DNA from: Chrysogorgia sp. JL179-B06
Taxonomy: Eukaryota; Cnidaria; Anthozoa; Scleralcyonacea; Chrysogorgiidae
Reading direction: 5' to 3'
Length of the DNA stretch: 64,000 bases
NCBI GenBank assembly: GCA_035772405.1
Contig: JAYKKM010000428.1
Span: forward strand, 7,966,001 to 8,030,000
Part shown: in pieces, positions 49,487-59,100 of the stretch
Position numbering within the stretch: the first letter of the stretch is position 1
Layout of the letters: the number at the start of each line of letters is the position of its first letter
Notes under the pieces: generated by a model
Told to the model about the DNA's origin: nothing
The model's input: only the letters and a program-made list of their open reading frames with translations
Databases searched by the model: none
Program-made: the position numbers and the translations under genes

Positions 49487-49659
49487 CCTTCGGCCTGATT
49501 TTCAAAATTTACATGTATTAAAACGTCTTGAGGAAACTTTGTCATTTCTGATCGTGACACCGGCGTTTTGCTTAATTGTTGCATCCCTAACCTGAGTCCG
49601 GTGTCACAACATGACAGCGGTCAAGCGATAGGTCGCGCGAGGAACACGCGCGGGGCAAA
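49487..49659. promoter_or_regulatory. Shared promoter region of ANKRD13C and UBE2U
   Basis: 173 bp separate the divergent start codons. The right part is GC-rich with CpG-dense GGTCGCGCGAGGAACACGCG (49631-49650). No TATA box is obvious, as is usual for bidirectional housekeeping promoters. Transcription start sites are not visible from sequence. Confidence 0.6.
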
Positions 49660-49782
49660 ATGACACCGTTACCATGGAAACCAAACCGAAGTAATTTGTT
49701 CGAATTTCACACTAAAATGAAATCGCGAGCTCGTATGCTACTTGAAAAGGAATATGTAAAGTTACAAAAGGAACCACTTTGG
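49660..49782 (+). CDS. UBE2U: UBE2U exon 1
   Basis: Residues 1-41, including the first UBC helix (RARMLLEKEYVKLQKEPLW). Donor TTTGG|GTAAGA, phase 0. Confidence 0.87.
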
Positions 49783-52700
49783 GTAAGATCCGATGAGAAT
49801 CAAGATTCATTTCCAGGTTTAAAATATTTCTCAGACTATTTCTCGTTTGATATACTATTATTTATAAATTGTTGTTTGTATCCTTCGGCTAGGGTATTGT
49901 TTCCAAGCCGTTGAATGATGATGATATGTTTGTTTGGGAAGCAAAAATTAAAGGTTTGAAGGACACGATGTGGGAAGGTACATATTTCCTTTTTATTATT
50001 ATTTCAATTAAATCACGTTTTATATAATACTTGTTATTAATATGTATACTATAGATGGTTTGCACACAAAACCACAAAGGATTGATTGCAAAACATCAAT
50101 TGATGGTTTGTAACCAATCCCTTCAAATTCAGAAGACATTAAAGGTTTTATGCTACTCTTTTGTTGAAGTTCCAACATGGCCGCTGTGACAATAACATGA
50201 AAACCATCAATATATATTGATTATGTCATTATTTTTATGTATATATACAGTAATGTATGCAAAGCATTTAGACTCCTCCGCAGGCAACTCTGTGGCTTCT
50301 TTTTTTCCAAGCCAGAGAAATTAACAAGAGCATGGGGAGATGGAAATTAAATGCGCCAGGGGAGGGGGCGAGGCGCAACTTGCTGTCCCCTCTTCGTCGA
50401 CCAATCCCTTCACAATCCCTATACTTCCCTGCAATCCCAACCAAAACATTGCTCGCGCAGCCTTTGAAGCTATTTGACACGGAAAAAAGAAGCCACAGAG
50501 TCAGGGCCGCCAAGAGACACTGTACGGGCCTGGGGGTCGTGGGCCCCTAAATGCCTCAGATGTCGGAGGTAGTTTATGGCAAATTCTGCACAGGCCCCGG
50601 ATTTGCTTGGCGCCATATTCACGGGCCCCTAGATTATGGCCGGGCCCCGGGGCAGTTGCCCCGGCTACCCCCCACCTCTTGGCGGTCCTGTACAGAGTTG
50701 CCTGCGGAGGAGGCTACAAAGCATTAAGTTAAATAGAAAATGTCACATCTGATTTACTTTTTTATATTTTGATAAATTAAGGTGGAATATTCAAGCTGTA
50801 TTTGAAATTCAATGAGATGTACAACTCTGTTCCTCCTCAATTAATTTTTACAACTATCCCTTTTCATCCAAATGGTAAGTTTTATTAGTATTATTATATT
50901 GTTGCAGGACTTTGTGGATGGATACTCATAGGACAGATGGATTAGAGATTGGATGGAGGTCAAATCAGGGGTGGTGCCAGGAATTCCCCGACCCCAACAC
51001 AGCCCGAGTTGCGGCCATGCCCACTTTGAAAATGCCAAATTTGCCAAATTTGATAATTTGAAGGCCAAAAATATCATGCCGTGAGAAATCAAGTAAGAAC
51101 AAGAATCAAGTAAAAAAAACACCAATTCCCGTTTGTTCCCCGACAAATTGTTCAAGTTTTTCACCTTTTTAATAAAAAAATAAAAGTATGTTATTTGTAA
51201 GGGAAACAAACCACTTGAATACTTCTGTTTTGTATATAAGTAAAGTTATTATCTGTGTTAATTTTCCAGTTAAAAATAAAGCAAAATCAACATAAAAAAG
51301 ATTTTAACATTATAATTAGGATTCTGTGAACCGTGGTCATGCAGGTGCAGGCAATCAAATTGCAACAAAGCCTAGAATTCTTTCCACTCAAAATTAATAA
51401 AAAATAAATTATTCTTATTTTAGTGGATGTTTCAAATGGTAAGCCCTGTGTGGATTTTTTGGATAATGCAGAAGAATGGAAACAAAGTTACAGTGTTGGT
51501 TATATTTTACTAAGTTTACAGGTATTGATTCAATCTGTACAATTACACATCTTGGCATATAAAAGCTTGCTCTTTTGCCTTCCACTTTCTTACTCCTAAT
51601 TGGCTAATGACATCACTTAAATTTATATCTGCTAGAATATTTTTTCTAATTCTATCACACATCCAGAATGTTGCATTGTACCATAGGGAGAGGGGGTAGA
51701 TGCAGAACTACATTTAATCAATGACATATACTACTGTATATTTCAATCCTTTATCAAAAGAGGATACATACAACAGCCTTAGTTAATTTAACTATTTGCC
51801 AATGAAAAATTGTCATAGGGGTCACTGCTTCCCCCCAGCCACTATGTATGCCACTGATATTAATGCACTATAATGGCCATATATCAGTTCACACATGTCA
51901 ACCACCAAAAATAGATTAAAGTTAATTGACTGATGGTCAGTTCTGAAATTTTTGTCAATAAACCCCTAAAACTGTTAGCAGTATTCCTGGTAGAAATCCT
52001 GTCAGGATCCTGTACAAGATCCTACACGATCCTGTACAAGATCCTACATGATCCTGAAGTAAGGTTCTTGTAGAGGATCCTAAAATATCATGTAAGCATC
52101 TTGTACAAGATCCTGAAATATCATGTAAGCATCTTATACAGGATCCTGAAATATCATGTAAGCATCTTGTACATGATCCTGAAATGTCCTGTAACATCTT
52201 GTACAGGATCCTGAAATGTCATGTAGCCTTGTATAGGATCCTGAAATATCCTGTAGGATCTTATACAGGATCCTGTAATTTTCTGTAGTATCTTGCACAG
52301 GATTCTGAAATATCCTGCAGGATCTTATACAGGATTCTGAAATATCCTGCAGGATCTTACACAGGATCCTGAAATATCCTGTTAGGATCTTATACAGGAT
52401 CCTGAAATATCCTGCAGGATCTTATACAGGATCCTGAAATATCCTGCAGGATCTTATACAGGATCCTGAAATATCCCACAGGATCTTATACAGGATCCTG
52501 AAATATCCTGCAGGATCTTATACAGGATTCTGAAATATCCTTCAGGATCTTATACAGGATCCTGAAATATCCTACAGGATCTTATACAGGATCCTGAAAT
52601 ATCCTGCAGGATCTTATACAGGATCCTGAAATATCCTTCAGGATCTTATACAGGATCCTGAAATATCCTGCAGGATCTTATACAGGATCCTGAAATATCC

Positions 52701-55700
52701 TGCATGATCTTATACAGGATTCTGAAATATCCTGCAGGATCTTATACAGGATCAATTATATGAAAAAGAGTTTTATGTATGATGGTGCAAAGCTATGGAA
52801 CTCTATTCCAAACGAAATTAGGGAGAGCAAATCTCTGTCATGTTTCAAAAAAAAATTGCCGCTCACATATTTTAACATATTTTAAAATAGATTATGTTAT
52901 GTTGCTTACTTACCTAGTACTATAATTTACCAATTTAATACTATTTCTAATATTTTGTAAATAATTATTCTAATGTTTATACTTCTGTAATTTCTTTTAT
53001 ACACGCCCCCTGTGGAAATCAGCTTCGGTTGACGGGGTTAGCGTGGTTAAATAAAGTTTTTCTATCTATCTTCTATCCTGAAATATCCTGCAGGATCTTA
53101 TACAGGATTCTGAAATATCCTTCAGGATCTTATACAGGATCCTGAAATATCCTACAGGATCTTATACAGGATCCTGAAATATCCTGCAGGATCTTATACA
53201 GGATCCTGAAATATCCTTCAAGATCTTATACAGGATCCTGAAATATCCTACAGGATCTTATACAGGATCCTGAAATATCCTGCAGGATCTTATACAGGAT
53301 CCTGAAATATCCTGCAGGATCTTATACATGATTCTGAAATATCCTGCAAGATCTTATACAGGATCCTGAAATATCCTTCAGGATCTTACACAGGATTCTG
53401 AAATATCCTGCAGGATCTTATACATGATTCTGAAATATCCTGCAGGATCTTATACAGGATCCTGAAATATCCTGCAGGATCTTATACATGATTCTGAAAT
53501 ATCCTGCATGATCTTATACAGGATCCTGAAATATCCTGCAGCATCTTATACAGGATCCTGACGTATCCTGCAGGATCTTATACAGGATCCTGAAATATGA
53601 TATCTTGTAGGATTCTTATACTGTACGTGATCCATAAATAACTAATGAGATTCAATAATCAGAATGAAATAATTATATAAGTTGACACCAAAAGGAAATG
53701 TGTCGATTTACACTTATTCTCACCACCCCATATGTGTTCAGGATCAGGCCAAGCGACACTTTTGCCAAATCGAACATTACGGTTGTAATATTTTCGCGCT
53801 GAATTGAACGACTTATCCCCCATATGATCGCCTTCATACGTGGTTTAGATGCCCATTATAGCCTTTTAATATTAAAATAACAACGGTAATCATATGGCGC
53901 GTTTATAATAGAATATACTAGAATACCCAGATTAAAATCGCTATTAAGAAACGGCAACGAGCTTACACCAGGAACGACAGGCAAAAGTATCAAGTGCTGT
54001 ACAGTGAAGTTGCAAATCTTGTTGCTGTTGCAAAATCCGAATACTATAAAAACAAAGTATCTGGTCATTGCAAAACGGACCCTGGTGGATGGTATAGAGA
54101 TATCAATGCATTAACTTGGGCAATCTCGTTCTCAGAGCCTTGGGCTTCAACAACTGCAGATAAGCGACAATTAAGAGGCATTTACATCTATATGGAACAA
54201 CCTAGCACCAAATGTTCCTAACGAACTACTTACTGGACTACGAGTCTCATCCCCTCCTCTTCCCAGTATTGCGCAGGTCAAGTGTGTTCTCAAACAGCTT
54301 AACCCTAACAAATCTACTGGTAACGATGACATTCCTGCTTGGCTCCTAAAGAAATTCCATGAGGAACTAGCAATTGCCGTTCACGATATTGTCTCGGCTA
54401 GTATTGAGCAAAATAACTACCCCAAGCAATATAAGCATGCTTTGGTGAGCCCAGTTGCCAAGGTCCCACATCCGACCTGCATAAATTCTGACTATAGGTA
54501 GATATCAGTTCTTCCCCAAATGGCAAAGGTTTTGGAAAGAGTATACGTCAAAACCAGCATGCATTTACTGAAAACCGGTCCACCGTCTCAGCCCTTGCTG
54601 ATATCACACAGTCTTGGTTTGATTCAACAGATAATACCAGAGCTGGTCGAAAGCGAGTCCATGTCCTATTTTTGGACTTTAGTAAGGCGTTTGACCGTGT
54701 TGACCACGCTACGCTACTCGCTAAACTAGCCCGCTCAACTAACATCTGCATTGGTTTCTGGGAGTGGATTATAGCTTCCTTTATAGCGATAGAACCCAGC
54801 AGGTGAGACTTCCTGGTGGAGTGCCGCAAGGTTCGGTTTTTCGCCATCTTTGTTGAGCGTCTTTGTCAACGACCTGGAGGACGCCATTCCGCATGAAGTA
54901 TGCAGATGACTGTACCTTATATGAAGCCGTTTTTCGGCTACTCATTCAAGTCAAATACAAGCGGTCCTCGATAGCATACAGTCTTGGTCTTTTAATAACA
55001 AGATGGTTTTAAATTCCACCAAAACCAAGGAGATGTGGATCAGTTTTAGAGATGTGCCAACCCCAGACTATCTTGCAATAGAGAATAAACCACTCGTGTA
55101 AATAGTTTTTGGATCGTGTAAATAGTTTTAAGCTACTGGGTGTTTTCTGCCAAGATGATCTTAAGTGGAACTCTCACGTACAAGAGACGACTAGGAAGGC
55201 CAATAAGAGACTTTTCCATCTACGCGAGTGTAGGAAGGCTGGCCATCCAATGGAGGTTGGTATCACTATGTATTGCTCAAGAATAAGGTCCCTCCTGGAA
55301 TACGCTTCACCGATATGGAGTGGAATACCAAACTACCTAGAAGAAGAAATATTGTTCAATTGTTTGGGATAGTATTAGTGATTCTCTAGAGAGTAAACTA
55401 CAAAAATTTCAAAATCGAGCAGCCCGTATTATTACTAAATCCTCGTACTTGAAGTCGTCTTCACTGATTCGATATGAACTGGGCTGGCTGACTATCAAAG
55501 AAATGAGAAATAAACATAAGGCAATCTTAATGTATAAAATAATGAGTGGCCTTGCTCCTTCATATTTATCTAAAATGTTTACCTTTAGTTGTAGTTCAGA
55601 TTATTACAATCTGCGCCAATCTAATTCCACTCTTGCACTTCCAAACAATTCAACAAATTATTACAATTCAAGCTTTGCGTATATAGGTGCTAAAATCTGT

Positions 55701-55959
55701 CATTCTCTTCCAGATGACTGTAAAAATGCATCTTCCTTAGAAAAGTTTACAAAAAAGCTTCGGCTGTGATTCATTAGTTATTTGCACCAACCTAGTAGGA
55801 TTTGTAATTTTTGGATATTTGTAATTTTTGAATATTTTTAAATGAGAAAAAAAAGTATTTAGTTTTTAGGTAGACCAAATTTGATTATATCTATGACTAT
55901 GTATATGTTCAAACTTTGATAAAATTACCGTGCTTAAATAAATTTTTCAAACCAAATCA

Positions 55960-56033
<74 letters not shown>

Positions 56034-56053
56034 CTGTATATATCAGTCAGTCA

Positions 56054-56135
<82 letters not shown>

Positions 56136-59100
56136 ATCTATCTATCTATTTGTTCCGCTTCAGATACTTCTTGCTAATCCTGTGTTTGAGAATGCAGTTA
56201 ACAAAGAAGCCGCTGCAGTATGCATGGACAACTCTAAGATCTACCGACAAATGGTTCTGAATTGTGTCCTTGCTAGCAAAAGACTAGATGGTTAGAAATT
56301 AGAATATAGGTAAATTTTATGTATCAAAAGTATGGGGCGTGACCAAGGGGACTGGGCAATGGGGGTAATTGTCATCCGTTTCTTAAGGCTTAGTCAAAAC
56401 ATACCGTAAATTTCCAGTAACTGTTTTCAAGTGACAGCTATTTTTTGTTAAAATGTTTTGTGCTACGTAGGCGATGTAGAAATACAAATCAAATATCTAA
56501 AAAGGTTGGTGTACTACCGAAATAGCGTGTAAGTAGTCTAACGTTTCGAGCGAAGGCCCTTCGTCAGAGAGTGAAAAGTATGTATGGTGTGTTTGCTGAA
56601 TGTCGGTAAAAATAGCAAATGACTTTCCTATTTTTACATCTCATTATTATTTGTTATTGTTTCTCGCACCTGATTGTTTTTTGTCTTACGACGTTTCACT
56701 CTCTGATGAAGGGCCTTTGCTCAAAACGTTAGACAACTTACACGCTATTTCGGCATGAGTACACCAACCTTTTTAGATATTTGATTTGTATTTGTTAAAA
56801 TAATCGTTAGGTAAGATAATCATCAGCACGCTGCGGAAGCGGCTTAATTAGTGTAATCAAGGGATCCTATAATGAGCAAAAAATTGAGGAAATGTGGGAA
56901 ATGCAAAAAACAAATGGTATAATATATAGAAACCTTATTAACCTGCCCTTGGTCTTTTAGCACAGATCTCGTCCTTCGTCTCTCGGCATGTACTGAAAGA
57001 CCGCGGACACGATAATTTTGCCGTAAGGTCTTCCGCTCGGTCAATATAATGTTATCGGGTTCATGACAGATGATGTTCTCTTAAATAAAAGTACAGTAAA
57101 AGTACAAGTACTGTTCTGGAACCCAACACGTGGAAAGCGCTCAAGGGGCCGCCCAGCAACAACATATATAGAACAGCTGGAAACAGACACCGGCCTAACG
57201 AGACAAGAACTACCCAGAATTATGGAAGACAGGAACGAATGGAGAAAACTCATCAAATTAGTGCGAGTGCGCTCGAATAGATAGATAGATAGAAAAATGT
57301 CTTTCAAGACACAAGTGATCGCTCAAAATTTCCAGCCCGGGCTAAATTGTGAGTGGTCTTCCAACACATGGTCTCCTCCAAAATTTAAGGCTATGTCTTA
57401 ATTGTGAAAATAGGCTCAAAATTAAGGCGTAGCAGTGATGGATCCAGCTTGATCTGGTAGGGGGGGAGGGGGTGCTGAGCGAGCGAGGTCAGATCAGGCC
57501 CGCGGCGCGACTGAGGCAGGGTGGAGTGCTGCTGAGGGAGCTACGGCAGAAGTCTGGGGGACACAGCCCCTATTCTATGTCTAACTATTTTACGTTATCA
57601 TGCTATTATCTTATTTTGTCTATATTTTATTTTTGTTTGACAATTGCCTTGCCAAACGCAAAAAAAAAGGATTTGACAAGGCAATTGGCACTCCCCCTGC
57701 ACCCCCCTTGGCCAAGGCACCGCCCCCGCACCCCCCTGTAAATCCATCAGTGAGACGTAGCCTTACTGATTTGATCACTAATCCCACAAGAAGTATGTCC
57801 TGAGGTATTATAGTGACCGAAATATGGTCTTCAGCCACGCAAATCAACCACGGAGTGCAAGTGAGCAGGGCTAAATTACTTCCTCAAGCGCGGGGATTAG
57901 GGTTAGGATGAAACTGGCTGGGCGGGGATTACGGTTACGAGGTTAGGAATCAAAATATAAATTAGGGCAATATGTGAGTTCATTGTTTCTCACGATATTG
58001 AGCATGCAGAAGAATGCACATCTATGCCCCTCATACACAGCTCTGAGATATATAAAGCGGCAGAATATATTGAACTGCATTTTTATGCAAGAAACAAATT
58101 CTGATTAACTTATTTTATCAACTATTATGTCAACTTTTTGTGTTCATATTGAACTGCTATTATACAACTATTTTATCTTTATGTTCAACTGCATTTTTAT
58201 GCAACTGTTCAATTTACATCTATTTAATATTACATATGTTCATGAACTACTATATTGTGAATAGATATTGAGAACGGTTACAACACAAGGGGGTTCAACA
58301 AGGGGGCAGACGTGCACCATGTGCATGGCCCCCTGGCTGTGCGTAATGAATGTCTTACCCCAGGTAGATGTCTAACGTACCCGAGATTACCTATGGTCCA
58401 GCAAGATCATTGTGAGCTCCATATATATGTAGAATTCGCTGCTCTGGTATTAAACCATAACCGCATGGGTGCGAGGCTGTACTACCTCCGCTGCAACTTT
58501 GACTTCAATAATCCCACCACTTATTTTTGCAATTTTGTACAATATCACAACTGCCTTGGATTTCGAGGCAGTACTTCCCTTGCGATAGTAACTTACAGTT
58601 TAGGTTTTATTTTTTACATTCTATTCTGATATAACTTATTTTAGCCGGACTATCACCTCATTTGAACCACGATCACGGTGTTCTACCTGCACAGTACAAC
58701 GAAGAAGGGGAGAAAAAGTCGTGCAAAAGCAAGGAACACACGAGAAAGGTTCATTTCGAAGATTACTTATCACTATGGAAAGGAATAGCGACATCAAATC
58801 CATCGGAAATGGTGTCGAATCCGCTCAGCGAATTCTTGAAAACTGACAATAAATTGCAAAATGCTCATTTCGAGCTGTCACAAAACGAATTGGAGCAGGA
58901 AATACGAACACAACTTGCTGAACACAATAAGTTAATGTATGGGACGTTTAATGAGAAGAAAGAATGTACTCCATCTAGCATGACTCATGGTCATAGAGCC
59001 AAAAGAATTCATTTGCTGGGACAGGTTTTTTCACCCAAGCCATGTAAGTAGTCTATTTTTTATCCTTCTTTGTATCTTCACGAAGAACGTAGAACGCGTG

